NCBI GenBank assembly: GCA_027083925.1
Contig: JALWMK010000122.1
Location: 1 to 64,000 of the forward strand
Direction: 5' to 3'
Origin: Sedimenticola sp.
GTDB lineage: Bacteria; Pseudomonadota; Gammaproteobacteria; Chromatiales; Chromatiaceae
Length of the DNA stretch: 64,000 nucleotides
A model generated the notes under the pieces. The model worked only from the letters and a program-made list of their open reading frames with translations, was not told where the DNA came from and made no database searches. A program made the translations under genes and the position numbers. Below, in pieces: positions 1 to 9,085 of the stretch (position 1 is its first letter; each line of letters starts with the position of its first letter).

Positions 1-57
1 ACGATTCTTGAAATCGATGGCGACAGTTACAGGAGGAAACACCAGAAAAAATCATAA

Positions 58-273
58 TCAATCCCCCATACTCAACCGGCCATCATAATTGTCGCCAAAC
101 CGGTCAAGATAATTGACGCCGAACAATCCGCTCCTGCAGGCCCGGCGTCCTGAATGTACAGACATCCGATTGCCGGAGTTATAACCCCAATACCATTCCA
201 GCAGTTTTTTGGCCGGAATGACATGGTTTTGGCTTAGAGATTTGTAATATTTCGTTACATCCATCTGTGCCAT
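58..273 (-). CDS. Hypothetical protein, doubtful 71-residue ORF
   Basis: This is the only open frame of any length in the first 350 bases. The translation (MAQMDVTKYYKSL...) matches no family I recognise, and there is no clear Shine-Dalgarno sequence before the ATG. The aromatic, Tyr/Trp-rich middle does not look like a random shadow, but nothing else supports it. It reads away from the MITE at 352. It could be a small gene, a fragment of a longer one or noise. Confidence 0.25.
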   Translation of the reverse strand: MAQMDVTKYYKSLSQNHVIPAKKLLEWYWGYNSGNRMSVHSGRRACRSGLFGVNYLDRFGDNYDGRLSMGD

Positions 274-351
274 TGTACAAAATGTTACGACGGTTCATTA
301 CAAAAGCACCCTGGCCCAAGCAACAAAGGCTTGTCCATCCGTCATTTATTA

Positions 352-513
352 TAGGGCACCTCTATTAATTCATGATTGGCATCTACGCACATGAGGGCAG
401 CGATAACTTCGTTGAAAATCTTGCAAATAGCCTGCTATTTGCTGCGATCTTCGCCTTGTTCTCACTGCCCTCATGCACGAATCTGCTCAAACAGAATTAA
501 TAGAGGCGCCCTA
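352..513. mobile_element. MITE-like element, copy 1 (internally deleted)
   Basis: The ends are inverted repeats: TAGGGCACCTCTATTAATTC on the left, and a right end finishing GAATTAATAGAGGCGCCCTA. The dinucleotide TA sits on both sides (350-351 and 514-515), as expected of an IS630/mariner-type TA target duplication. The element encodes no transposase. It matches the copy at 36501-36751 almost base for base, apart from two internal blocks of about 40-45 bases that are missing here. It ends about 75 bases before the ECF sigma start codon. Confidence 0.75.
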
Positions 514-587
514 TATTGGCACAGGTTGTGCTTACCCTATTCAGAATTCAGACAAACAAAAACAGCAAGGGATGGACAAGCCTGCCC

Positions 588-1121
588 ATGAGCGACCTGA
601 CTACCACCTTCGCCGACGCCATTTCCACACCGGAATCCCTCTCCAGCCGGGAGGTTCGCTTCCAGGCGCTGTTCGGGAAATACATGAACGACCTGTTCCG
701 CTACGCCTACTGGCTGGTACATGACAAGGCCGTTGCTGAAGACCTGGTGCAAGAAACCATGCTGCGGGCCTGGAAGTCCATGGACAGGCTGCAAAAGCCT
801 GAAGCCGCCAAAGGCTGGCTGATCACCATCCTGCGCCGGGAGAACGCCCGCCGCTTCGAACGTTTTCAACCTCAGTTCAGCGCCATGCCGACCGAAGCCC
901 TGGTGGATGGCCACCGGGACTACGACACTTCTACCGAAGCCTTCGTCCTGCGCAACGCCATCGCCGAGCTGCCCGAAGACTACCGCGAACCCCTGCTGCT
1001 GCAGGTCATTCACGGCTATTCGCAAAAGGAAATTGCAGCAGAGCTGGGCATTTCCGTGGCGGGGGCCGGCACCAGGCTGTTCCGCGCCCGCAAGAAGCTG
1101 CGGGCGCTGGTAGAACCCTGA
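588..1121 (+). CDS. ECF-type RNA polymerase sigma factor
   Basis: This is a sigma-70 family sigma factor of the extracytoplasmic-function group, 177 residues, with only regions 2 and 4. Region 2 spans roughly residues 24-90 (LFRYAYWLV...AEDLVQETMLRAW). Region 4 spans about 122-176 and contains the helix-turn-helix QKEIAAELGISVAGAGTRLFRARKKL. The track opens the frame at a TTG at 516, just after the MITE; I prefer the ATG at 588 because the protein then begins where the family does. The usual downstream anti-sigma gene is absent (yajQ follows), so its signal cannot be read from context. Confidence 0.85.
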   Translation: MSDLTTTFADAISTPESLSSREVRFQALFGKYMNDLFRYAYWLVHDKAVAEDLVQETMLRAWKSMDRLQKPEAAKGWLITILRRENARRFERFQPQFSAMPTEALVDGHRDYDTSTEAFVLRNAIAELPEDYREPLLLQVIHGYSQKEIAAELGISVAGAGTRLFRARKKLRALVEP

Positions 1122-1132
1122 CCTGAATTCAC

Positions 1133-1157
1133 CCTGAATCCACGGGTTCAGATTAAC
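1133..1157 (+). repeat. Short intergenic palindrome, copy A
   Basis: The sequence is CCTGAATCC-AC-GGGTTCAG followed by ATTAACC. It is one of five copies of the same palindrome in this window. It lies between the sigma factor gene and yajQ. On the plus strand the RNA can pair with one G-U wobble at the position where the minus strand would have an A-C mismatch. There is no uridine run directly after the stem, although CTTTTT follows some 8 bases later, so a weak terminator role is possible. Confidence 0.6.
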
Positions 1158-1224
1158 CATAAGACTTTTTCCCTCTTCTCAGGCATGTTAGCCTTGGCGG
1201 AAACTCACCGCCCGGAGTCATGAC

Positions 1225-1707
1225 ATGCCCTCATTCGACATCGTTTCCGAAGTAGACCTGCAGGAAGTGCGCAATGCTGTGGATCAGGCCAACCGCGTGA
1301 TCGAAACCCGCTTTGATTTCAAGGGCGTGGATGCCAACTTCGAGCACAAGGAAAACGAGATCACACTCAAGGCAGCGCAGGAATTCCAGCTGCAACAGAT
1401 GCTGGACATCCTGCGTGAAAAATTGGCCAGGCGCGGCGTGGACGTGAAAGCCATGGACATCAAGGATCCGCAAACCAGTCTCAACGCCACCCGCCAGCAG
1501 ATCATCATCCAGCAGGGCATCGAATCCGATGCGGCGAAGAAGATCGTGAAGGAGATCAAAGCGGCCAAGCTCAAGGTGCAGGCCCAGATCCAGGGTGACC
1601 AGGTGCGCGTCACGGGCAAGAAACGCGACGACCTGCAACAGGTCATCACCCTGCTCAAGGAAAAGGACTACGGCCTGCCCCTGCAGTTCAAGAACTTCCG
1701 CGACTGA
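1225..1707 (+). CDS. yajQ: YajQ-family nucleotide-binding protein
   Basis: This 160-residue protein matches the YajQ/DUF520 family across its full length, beginning MPSFDIVSEVDLQEVRNAV and ending YGLPLQFKNFRD, both hallmark segments. Members are small cytosolic proteins with two ferredoxin-like domains; some bind cyclic di-GMP and act in signalling, others were reported to bind RNA or nucleotides. A GGAG lies upstream of the ATG. The stop overlaps the next start as TGATG, so the downstream gene is probably translationally coupled. Confidence 0.93.
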   Translation: MPSFDIVSEVDLQEVRNAVDQANRVIETRFDFKGVDANFEHKENEITLKAAQEFQLQQMLDILREKLARRGVDVKAMDIKDPQTSLNATRQQIIIQQGIESDAAKKIVKEIKAAKLKVQAQIQGDQVRVTGKKRDDLQQVITLLKEKDYGLPLQFKNFRD

Positions 1708-2138
1708 TGCCTGAACTGGACAGGGGAACGAAAGTCTACGCCGCCCTACTGGGCACACTGGTACTGGGGCTGATCTTTCTGGCCCTGTACGAACCACCCC
1801 AGGTGTCCCGCCTGAACGACAGGCTGGAAGCGGACGAGCAAATCGGCAGCTTTCCCTACGCCTTTCGCGTGCTGCGCATCAGCAACGGCATCGCCGTTAT
1901 GAGCACCCCGCGCTCCAGCGCCGTACCCGTGGCCCGGGTGCTGGACAAAATCTTCCCTGGCGTCGGCAACTCCGCCCCTGATTCCCCCCTGTTCCAGGAA
2001 ATGCAGGCAAAACTGGCCGACACCCAGAAACAAGCCAAAGCCATCGTCATGGAAGACCCGGAAATCAAACGGGTGCAGTGGGAGCTGGACAGGGACTGGC
2101 TCATGCAACAGGGTATCAGCCCCCTCGACACCCCGTAG
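1707..2138 (+). CDS. Conserved membrane-anchored protein of unknown function
   Basis: The protein has 143 residues with one hydrophobic helix at about 11-28 (AALLGTLVLGLIFLALY) near the N-terminus. The rest is soluble and probably periplasmic. I recognise no domain. Its start overlaps the yajQ stop by one base, implying a two-gene operon. It converges on trkH with only 20 bases between the stop codons. Confidence 0.65.
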   Translation: MPELDRGTKVYAALLGTLVLGLIFLALYEPPQVSRLNDRLEADEQIGSFPYAFRVLRISNGIAVMSTPRSSAVPVARVLDKIFPGVGNSAPDSPLFQEMQAKLADTQKQAKAIVMEDPEIKRVQWELDRDWLMQQGISPLDTP

Positions 2139-2158
2139 AAATCCCCCGGCTCAGGCCA

Positions 2159-3610
2159 TCAACGCCGCCAGAACACCGGGCTGAGCAGCACCAGCAGGGT
2201 AAAGATCTCCAGACGCCCCAGCAGCATGGCGAAGCAGAGTATCCATTTGGCCGAATCATGCAGGCCGGCGTAGTTGGCACCGACATCGCCCAACCCCGGC
2301 CCCAGGTTGTTGATACTGGCGGCAACCGCAGAAAACGCCGTCATCAGATCAATGCCCGTGGCCGCCAGCATGAGATACATCATGATGAAGCTGGCAACAT
2401 ACAGGGCGAAGAACCCCCACACCGCCTCCACCACCCGCGGCGGAATGGTCTTGTCCCCCACCCGCACGGGTATCTGGGCATTGGGGTGCACCAGACGTGC
2501 GATTTCCCGCATCCCCTGCTTGATCAGCAACAGAAACCGGATCACCTTGATGCCGCCACCGGTGGAACCCGCACACCCACCCACGAAACTGGCAAATAAC
2601 AGCAAGATCGCAACAAATCCCGGCCAATTATGCCATTCTGCAGTAGTAAAGCCTGCAGTAGTACCAATGGAAACCGCTTGAAACAGGCCGTGCACAAAGT
2701 TTTCATGGAAGGTTTCATGGGTAGCGCTGAAATGCAGACCCAGAGTGGTCGCCAGCACCACCAGGGTCAGCAGCAACAAATAGAAGCGAAATTCAGAATC
2801 CTGCCAGTACACGCGCAGGCTTTTCTGCCGCACCACGGAAAAATGCAGGGCAAAATTGATCCCGGCAAGAAACATGAACACCACGCCGACCAGATAGATG
2901 GCGGTACTGTCGAAATAGCCCATGCTGGCGTCATGGGTGGAGAAGCCGCCAATGGCCACGGTGGAAAAGGCATGGCCCACGGCATCGAACACCGACATGC
3001 CTGCAAGCCAGTAGCCCAGGCCGCAAGCCACCGTAAGCCCCAGGTAGATGTACCACAAGGCCTTGGCGGTTTCGGTGATGCGGGGCGTGAGCTTGGAGTC
3101 TTTCATCGGCCCCGGGGTTTCCGCCCGGTACAGCTGCATGCCGCCAATGCCCAGCATGGGCAGTACCGCCACCGCCAGCACGATAATACCCATGCCGCCC
3201 AACCACTGGAGCTGCTGGCGGTAATAGAGGATGGATTTGGGCAGACCGTCCAGCCCCACGATGACCGTCGCGCCCGTAGTGGTGAGGCCGGATATGGATT
3301 CGAAAAATGCATCGGTAATGGACAAATGAGGATATTCCGCCAGCGCGAAAGGCAGGGCGCCAGTGGCGGAAAGCACGGTCCAGAACATCACCACTACCAC
3401 GAAGCCGTCCCGCAGGCGCAACTCCCGGTGCTGATGGCGAACCGGCAGCCAGCTCAGGGCGCCCACCACCAGGGTAATGCCGAAAGCAATCAGAAACGCC
3501 TGATATGCGCCGTCATCATACCCCAGGGAGACCACCAACGGCGGCAGCATGGTGACGCTGAACAGCATCAGCAGCAGCCCCAGGATGCGTTGCACGACGA
3601 ACAGATGCAT
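2159..3610 (-). CDS. trkH: Trk potassium uptake protein, membrane subunit
   Basis: TrkH is the inner-membrane K+-translocating subunit of the Trk system and works with the NAD-binding gate TrkA. The 483-residue sequence has many hydrophobic helices and TrkH signatures such as SGLTTTGATVIVGLDGLP (a selectivity-filter region), QWLGGMGIIVLAVAVLP and the repeated filter-like GTTAGFTTAEW and GGCAGSTGGGIK. The length is normal for the family. It lies 26 bases downstream of trkA on the same strand and ends the def-to-trkH gene string. Confidence 0.95.
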   Translation of the reverse strand: MHLFVVQRILGLLLMLFSVTMLPPLVVSLGYDDGAYQAFLIAFGITLVVGALSWLPVRHQHRELRLRDGFVVVVMFWTVLSATGALPFALAEYPHLSITDAFFESISGLTTTGATVIVGLDGLPKSILYYRQQLQWLGGMGIIVLAVAVLPMLGIGGMQLYRAETPGPMKDSKLTPRITETAKALWYIYLGLTVACGLGYWLAGMSVFDAVGHAFSTVAIGGFSTHDASMGYFDSTAIYLVGVVFMFLAGINFALHFSVVRQKSLRVYWQDSEFRFYLLLLTLVVLATTLGLHFSATHETFHENFVHGLFQAVSIGTTAGFTTAEWHNWPGFVAILLLFASFVGGCAGSTGGGIKVIRFLLLIKQGMREIARLVHPNAQIPVRVGDKTIPPRVVEAVWGFFALYVASFIMMYLMLAATGIDLMTAFSAVAASINNLGPGLGDVGANYAGLHDSAKWILCFAMLLGRLEIFTLLVLLSPVFWRR

Positions 3611-3636
3611 GCAGGGTTACTCCGGTTCCGTCCGCT

Positions 3637-5010
3637 TCACAGGAAGGTGATTCCAACCTGGAACAGCTTTTCCACATCGATAATGCGTCGCTTGTCCACC
3701 AGAAACAGGATTACATGATCTTCTGATTTGATGATGGTGTCGTGATGGGCGATGATCACCTCCTCACCCCGCACAATAGCACCGATGCTGGTTCCCTTGG
3801 GCAGTTTGAGGGCGCCAATGGCCCTTCCCACCACCCTGGACGAGTTGCTGTCGCCATGGGCGATGGCCTCAATGGCTTCCGCTGCCCCGCGGCGCAGGGA
3901 ATGCACCATAACCACATCCCCACGACGTACATGGGTAAGCAGGGTGCCAATGGTTGTCTGTTGCGGCGAAATGGCCACATCGATACTGCCGGCTTCCACC
4001 AGATCCACATAGGCAGCCCGGTTGATCAATGCCATCACGTTTTTTGCGCCCAGGCGCTTCGCCAGCATGGAGGAAAGGATATTGGCTTCATCATCGTTGG
4101 TAACGGCGCAGAAGACATCTGTCTCTTCGATATTTTCTTCCAGCAGCAGATCCTCATCCGCCGCATCACCATGCAGTACAATGGTGTGGCGCAACTGCTC
4201 GGCTGCGCTTGCTGCCCGCCCGGCATCCCGCTCGATGATCTTTACCCGGTAATCCTTTTCCAGGCGCTCGGCCAGACGGCGGCCGATGTTGCCACCCCCG
4301 GCAAAAATCAGCTTGCGATGGGGTTTTTCCTCTCGCCGCAACTCCTTCAGTACCGCCGGAATGTTTTCCGCCGCTGCAACGAAGAACACCTCATCCCCGT
4401 CCTGTAGAATAGTGTCACCCTCAGGCTGGATTGCCTGGCCTTCCCGGTAGATCGCAGCCACCCTGGCCTCACCGCCATGCAGGTGCTGGTTCAGCTCACG
4501 CAGCTCCTGTCCCACCAGCGGACCGCCCTCATAGGCGCGCACCGCCACCAACTGCACCAGGCCACCAGCAAAATTCAGCACCTGCAGGGCGCCGGGGTAT
4601 TTCAGCAGGCGCTGAATGTATTCGGTGACCAGTTCTTCCGGGCTGATCAGCACATCAATGGGCAAACCACGCTGGCTGAACAATGAGGGAAACTTGCTGT
4701 ATGTCGGCGCCCGCACCCGGGCGATCTTGCGTGGAGTGTGGAACAGGGTCCAGGCAACCTGGCAGGCGACCATATTGGTTTCATCGTTGTTGGTGACCGC
4801 GATGATCATTTCTGCATCGTCGGCGCCCGCCTGGGTGAGCACATCCGGGTGCGCCGCATAGCCCTGGATGGTGCGCAGATCCAGCTTGTCCTGCAAGGAC
4901 TGAAGCAGCCCCGCATCCCGGTCCACCACGGTAATGTCATTGGCTTCGCTGGCGAGATTGATGGCCACACTGGTGCCCACCTGCCCGGCGCCGAGAATAA
5001 TGATCTTCAT
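3637..5010 (-). CDS. trkA: Trk system potassium uptake protein TrkA
   Basis: TrkA is the peripheral, NAD(H)-binding regulator of Trk K+ channels. The 457-residue protein is a tandem of two RCK units: Rossmann motifs GAGQVG at residues 7-12 and GGGNIG near residue 238, each followed by a TrkA-C domain. The ATG overlaps the ntrX stop (ATGA), so it is co-translated with the two-component genes upstream. Coupling of ntrYX-like genes to trkAH is a recurring gammaproteobacterial order. Confidence 0.96.
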   Translation of the reverse strand: MKIIILGAGQVGTSVAINLASEANDITVVDRDAGLLQSLQDKLDLRTIQGYAAHPDVLTQAGADDAEMIIAVTNNDETNMVACQVAWTLFHTPRKIARVRAPTYSKFPSLFSQRGLPIDVLISPEELVTEYIQRLLKYPGALQVLNFAGGLVQLVAVRAYEGGPLVGQELRELNQHLHGGEARVAAIYREGQAIQPEGDTILQDGDEVFFVAAAENIPAVLKELRREEKPHRKLIFAGGGNIGRRLAERLEKDYRVKIIERDAGRAASAAEQLRHTIVLHGDAADEDLLLEENIEETDVFCAVTNDDEANILSSMLAKRLGAKNVMALINRAAYVDLVEAGSIDVAISPQQTTIGTLLTHVRRGDVVMVHSLRRGAAEAIEAIAHGDSNSSRVVGRAIGALKLPKGTSIGAIVRGEEVIIAHHDTIIKSEDHVILFLVDKRRIIDVEKLFQVGITFL

Positions 5011-6374
5011 CGCCGATCCTTGATCTCGATCCCGACACCGCGCAGTTTGCGGTACAGATGGGTGCGCTCCATGCCCACTTCCTGGGCCATTTTGCTCACA
5101 TTGCCGTCGTGCTTGTCCAGTTGGTATTCGAGATACACCCGCTCGAAATCCTCCCGCGCCTTGCGCAACGGCTGGTCAAAGGAAATGCCGGGAAGGCCGG
5201 TCTGGACAGATTCGCTTTTCATCCCCCCCATGGCGGTTTCCACATCTTCCTGGGTGATCTCATCACCAGCTCCGAGGATCAGCACCCTTTGCACCAGGTT
5301 GCGCAGCTCCAGAATATTGCCGTGCCAGTCATGGTTGCGCAGCAGGTTTTGTGCGCTGACGCTAAAATGCCGGTAGGGGAGCTTCTCGTGGGTAACGAAA
5401 TAGTCCACATAGTAGTTGAGCAGCTCCGGCACATCTTCCCGGTGCTCCCGCAGGGGCGGTATTTCCAGCGGCACCACGTTCAGGTGGTAAAACAGGTCTT
5501 CCCGAAAATTCCCGGCGCTTACCTCTACCTGCAAATCCTTCTGGGTGGCGGCAATGACGCGGATATCCACTTTCACCGGCTCACTGCCCCCGACACGCAG
5601 GAATTCACCTGTCTCAAAGGCGCCTGCCAGCTGTGCCTGGGACTCCAGATCCATATCTGCAATTTCGTCCAGAAACAGGGTGCCGCCATTGGCCTGCTCC
5701 AGGCGGCCATAATGAATTTTGTCATGTTGTTCGCTACCGAAAAACTCCAGGGAGAAGTTACCCCTGGCGGTAGCGCCCACGCTGACATCGATAAAGGGGC
5801 GCTCCTTGCGGCTGCTCTGGGCATGCAGGTAACGGGCAAAAGTTTCCCGGCCACTGCCTGCCTCGCCGGAAATCAGCACCCAGGTGTCGTGCTGGGCGAT
5901 GCGCTTGATCTGCTCGCGCAGGCGCTGCATTACCTGGCTGTGCCCCACTGGCTCCATGATGGGGCGGAAATGCCGCCGCAGGCCGACGTTCTCCATCACC
6001 AGACGCTCGGTTTCCAGGGCGCGCTCTACAGTGAGCAGCAACTTGGCCAGGGACAGGGGCTTTTCGAGGAAATCGTAGGCTCCCAGGCGAGTGGCCTCTA
6101 CTGCAGTCTCCACCGTACCGTGACCGGACATGATGATTACCGGGCAGGGCAGACCATCCCCCTCCGACCATTCCTTGAGCAGACTGATGCCGTCAGTATC
6201 CGGCATCCAGATATCCAGCAGAATCAGATCCGGACGCCGCCCACGCAGCGCCACTCTTGCCGCCTCCCCATTCTCCGCCAGGCTTACGCCATAGCCTTCA
6301 TCTTCCAGGATATCCTTGACCGAATCCCGGATATCCGGCTCGTCATCCACTACCAGGATGAAAGGTGAACTCAT
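5007..6374 (-). CDS. ntrX: NtrX-like response regulator, AAA+ domain lacking GAFTGA
   Basis: The 455-residue protein has an N-terminal receiver domain (phosphoacceptor in [13 protein letters not shown]), a central AAA+ domain and a C-terminal Fis-type helix-turn-helix ([17 protein letters not shown]). The sigma-54-contacting GAFTGA loop is not present: where it should be, the sequence reads [18 protein letters not shown]. The Walker A is also unusual, GEAGSGRE instead of GESGTGKE, so the lysine is replaced by arginine. These changes suggest it does not remodel sigma-54 polymerase and may act through another route. The ATG overlaps the ntrY stop (ATGA), so the pair is surely a cognate kinase and regulator. 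Confidence 0.88.
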   Translation of the reverse strand: MSSPFILVVDDEPDIRDSVKDILEDEGYGVSLAENGEAARVALRGRRPDLILLDIWMPDTDGISLLKEWSEGDGLPCPVIIMSGHGTVETAVEATRLGAYDFLEKPLSLAKLLLTVERALETERLVMENVGLRRHFRPIMEPVGHSQVMQRLREQIKRIAQHDTWVLISGEAGSGRETFARYLHAQSSRKERPFIDVSVGATARGNFSLEFFGSEQHDKIHYGRLEQANGGTLFLDEIADMDLESQAQLAGAFETGEFLRVGGSEPVKVDIRVIAATQKDLQVEVSAGNFREDLFYHLNVVPLEIPPLREHREDVPELLNYYVDYFVTHEKLPYRHFSVSAQNLLRNHDWHGNILELRNLVQRVLILGAGDEITQEDVETAMGGMKSESVQTGLPGISFDQPLRKAREDFERVYLEYQLDKHDGNVSKMAQEVGMERTHLYRKLRGVGIEIKDRR

Positions 6375-8554
6375 AACCCCCTTGCTCCTTCTGTTACCTG
6401 TGCATACTTGGCTGGCAGACGCAGGATAAACCTGGCGCCCCCTTGTGTGCGGTTTTCCGCACGAATATTGCCACCATGTTCCTCTACAATTTTCTTCACA
6501 ATCGCCAATCCCAGACCTGTACCCTTTTCCTTGCGGGTTACATAGGGTTCAAACAATTGTTCGGCATCTTCTTCCTGAAAGCCGCTTCCATTATCCTCCA
6601 CCACAATCTCCAGGAACAAGGCTTCCTGATCCCGGGGCTGATAAACACCGGTGCTGACGTAGATCTCGGGTTTTTCAGCATCCTGCTGTGCCTCCTGCGC
6701 GTTCTTGATCAGATTATGCACTACCTGACGAAATCTTACCGGATCAACTTCCACCCTCACCCCGGAAGCGCCAGGCTTGAACTCCAGAGTGCTGCCATAC
6801 AGCGCCAGCACATCGGCCACAAACTCATCCGCCAGCAACGGCTGGGCATTCAGATGCGAGGGCTTCGCGTAGTCGGAAAAGGCGTTTACCATGGATTTCA
6901 TGGCTTCCACCTGATTGACAATAGTGCGTGTGGCGCTGTCCAGTACCTTACGGTCATCTTCCGGCAGCTTGTCCAGATATTTTCGCCGCAGACGCTCGGC
7001 AGACAGCTGAATCGGCGTCAGTGGATTCTTGATTTCATGGGCCAGCCGCCGCGCCACCTCGCCCCAGGCCGCATCACGTTGCGCCTTGATCAAGGTAGTT
7101 ACATCATCGAACACCACCACGCAGCCAATCTCACTGCTTTTTACCACTTTCAGGCGGGTGTATCCACAGATCAGGAATTGCCGCCCCTTGGGCCGGTTCA
7201 GCACCAGTTCCTTGCGCCGGTCCTGTTCCCCGGTTTCCATGGTGCAGGCAAGCAGTCCGACAAAGGCTTCCAGTTCGGGATAGTCTTTGGCCAGCTGGTC
7301 GAAGGGCCGACCGATATAGCGGGCCACATCTGCGTCCAGTATCTGCTCCGCAGCACGGTTGGCGGTACGCAGATGGCCATTTGCATCCACAGCCACCACG
7401 CCGGTGGAAAGGTGATGCAACACCGCTTCCAGATATTCACGCTGAAACTCCAGCTCCTGCTTGCTTTGCTCCGCCACATCCCGTGCCTGGGCCAGCCGCC
7501 GGGTCATGGCATTAAAGGATGCCACCAGAAAACCCAGTTCACCATGATACCTGGGCACCGGTATCTGCCCGTCCAGCTCGCCATCGGCAATGGCGCGAGT
7601 GCCTTCAGCGATGGCCTGAATGGGGGCTACCATGCGCCGGGAAGTATAGAATGCCGCCCAAACGGCGGCAAACACGCTCACCAGCAACACCAGAGACAGG
7701 GCCAGAAGGAAGCTGAATTTGATAGATTCACGCAGATAGGCCCGCTGCCGGTAGGCAGCATAGGCGCTCTGCACGTTTTCGCTGAGTTCGCTGATGCGTT
7801 CCGAAGTTGGAAAAATCGCCTGGAAGATCAGCCCCCGGGACAAATCCGCCACCAGGGTACGAATATACAGTTCGCCAGATTCTCCGTAAGACATGAACTG
7901 CACATAGTTCTTGCCGCTCACCACCTGCTGCAGAATCAAGGGATCCGGCGCGTTGGGAACCAGCACTTCGGGATTGATATGGCTGGAAGCCAGGATTTCA
8001 CCCTGGGGCGTGGCCAGCGCTACCTCTGTTGCACCGGAACGGGCACGCAAATCGCTCAGGGCCAGGGTCAGCGCCGTCTGGGAGCTGTCGTCGATATTCT
8101 CAAGCATCTGCTCTGAATAACGCAACAGCAGACGCTTGTTCATATTGAGGGTCGCCTGGTTCAGCTCCAGGGCATCCACCATGGCGGAATCGATCTGCAC
8201 ATTGAACCAGCTGTCGATGCCCTGCATCAAAAACTGCAGGGAGTAATAATAGACAATGCCTGCAGGGGCAATACCCAGCAACACAAACATCATCACCATG
8301 CGCGCCATGAGCCGCGCACCGGCTTCATTGCGCCGGTAGTCGCGCAGCAGGCGCGCCAAGTTCAGGGTGACGACAATGGAAAGCGCCACCAGGCCGATGA
8401 CGATAAACACCAGCAGGGGAATAAACCAGCGGCTCAGTTCTTCAGATTTCAGTACCGCGCCACTGAGAAAATGCAGCGCAAACAACAGCAGCAGCAACAG
8501 CAGGGCAACCGCCCATGCCCCGGATTTCCAGGCCTTCAGGGTTGCAACCGCCAT
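6371..8554 (-). CDS. ntrY: NtrY-like membrane sensor histidine kinase
   Basis: This 727-residue kinase has N-terminal membrane helices, a sensory region, a further membrane helix near 280-310, HAMP and PAS domains, and a kinase core. The phosphoacceptor is His506 in HEIKNPLTPIQLSAERLRRKY. The ATP-binding part has an N box (NLIKNAQEA), a G1 box (DNGSGF) and a G2 box (GTGLGLAIV). It resembles NtrY, the membrane partner of NtrX in nitrogen or redox signalling. It overlaps the DUF4390 gene upstream by 19 bases and ntrX downstream by 4. Confidence 0.92.
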   Translation of the reverse strand: MAVATLKAWKSGAWAVALLLLLLLFALHFLSGAVLKSEELSRWFIPLLVFIVIGLVALSIVVTLNLARLLRDYRRNEAGARLMARMVMMFVLLGIAPAGIVYYYSLQFLMQGIDSWFNVQIDSAMVDALELNQATLNMNKRLLLRYSEQMLENIDDSSQTALTLALSDLRARSGATEVALATPQGEILASSHINPEVLVPNAPDPLILQQVVSGKNYVQFMSYGESGELYIRTLVADLSRGLIFQAIFPTSERISELSENVQSAYAAYRQRAYLRESIKFSFLLALSLVLLVSVFAAVWAAFYTSRRMVAPIQAIAEGTRAIADGELDGQIPVPRYHGELGFLVASFNAMTRRLAQARDVAEQSKQELEFQREYLEAVLHHLSTGVVAVDANGHLRTANRAAEQILDADVARYIGRPFDQLAKDYPELEAFVGLLACTMETGEQDRRKELVLNRPKGRQFLICGYTRLKVVKSSEIGCVVVFDDVTTLIKAQRDAAWGEVARRLAHEIKNPLTPIQLSAERLRRKYLDKLPEDDRKVLDSATRTIVNQVEAMKSMVNAFSDYAKPSHLNAQPLLADEFVADVLALYGSTLEFKPGASGVRVEVDPVRFRQVVHNLIKNAQEAQQDAEKPEIYVSTGVYQPRDQEALFLEIVVEDNGSGFQEEDAEQLFEPYVTRKEKGTGLGLAIVKKIVEEHGGNIRAENRTQGGARFILRLPAKYAQVTEGARGL

Positions 8555-9084
8555 TCATATACCTTGCTGCTCAAATGCCAACCGGGGGAAAGATAGGCAC
8601 GCGGGCGCAAGGGCAAAGGCAAAGCGCCGATGTCATGGACGGTCTGGACTTCGACCAGGTAGAAAACCCCTTTTTTCAATGCCCTGGCGGGAATGATTTT
8701 TTTCCCTTTCAGATCTCCCAACGCCACCAGCGCCGCATCCCGGGTGGCAAAGCGGCGCCGAACCCCCGCATCTGAGTCCAGCATTTCGTATTCTTCCGCC
8801 AGGGGATGATAACTGAGCTGTCTGCGAATCTTTTTCTTTACCAGGGCGCTGCGCCAGAAAGAAGCGTCCTCGTGGTTGATGACCACTTCGGTTTCGAAGG
8901 TCAGGGGGACGCCGTTTTCCAGGGCTTCTTCCATGATCCCGCTTAACCGGTAGTTTTGTAGCAGATCCAGAACGATCCAGCCGTTTTCCTCACCAATAGC
9001 CACGGCTTTGTAGGAAATACCAGCAGCATGCGCTGGCGCGAGAAACGCGCCACAGAAGATCAGCACGCAGCAGCGCACCAGCAC
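8536..9084 (-). CDS. DUF4390 family exported protein
   Basis: This is a conserved 182-residue protein of unknown function that in gammaproteobacteria usually sits between rsmB and the ntrYX-like genes. The track extends it into rsmB (9192); I place the start at a GTG at 9084 because a strong AGGGG stands 7 bases upstream and the protein then begins with a textbook signal peptide (MLVRCCVLIFCGAFLAPAHA). The mature part is predicted to be periplasmic. Confidence 0.8.
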   Translation of the reverse strand: MLVRCCVLIFCGAFLAPAHAAGISYKAVAIGEENGWIVLDLLQNYRLSGIMEEALENGVPLTFETEVVINHEDASFWRSALVKKKIRRQLSYHPLAEEYEMLDSDAGVRRRFATRDAALVALGDLKGKKIIPARALKKGVFYLVEVQTVHDIGALPLPLRPRAYLSPGWHLSSKVYEWRLQP

Positions 9085-9085
9085 T

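Noticed and set aside
2630-3718. 362-codon plus-strand ORF
   Set aside because: It is a His/Gln-rich shadow of trkH on the opposite strand.
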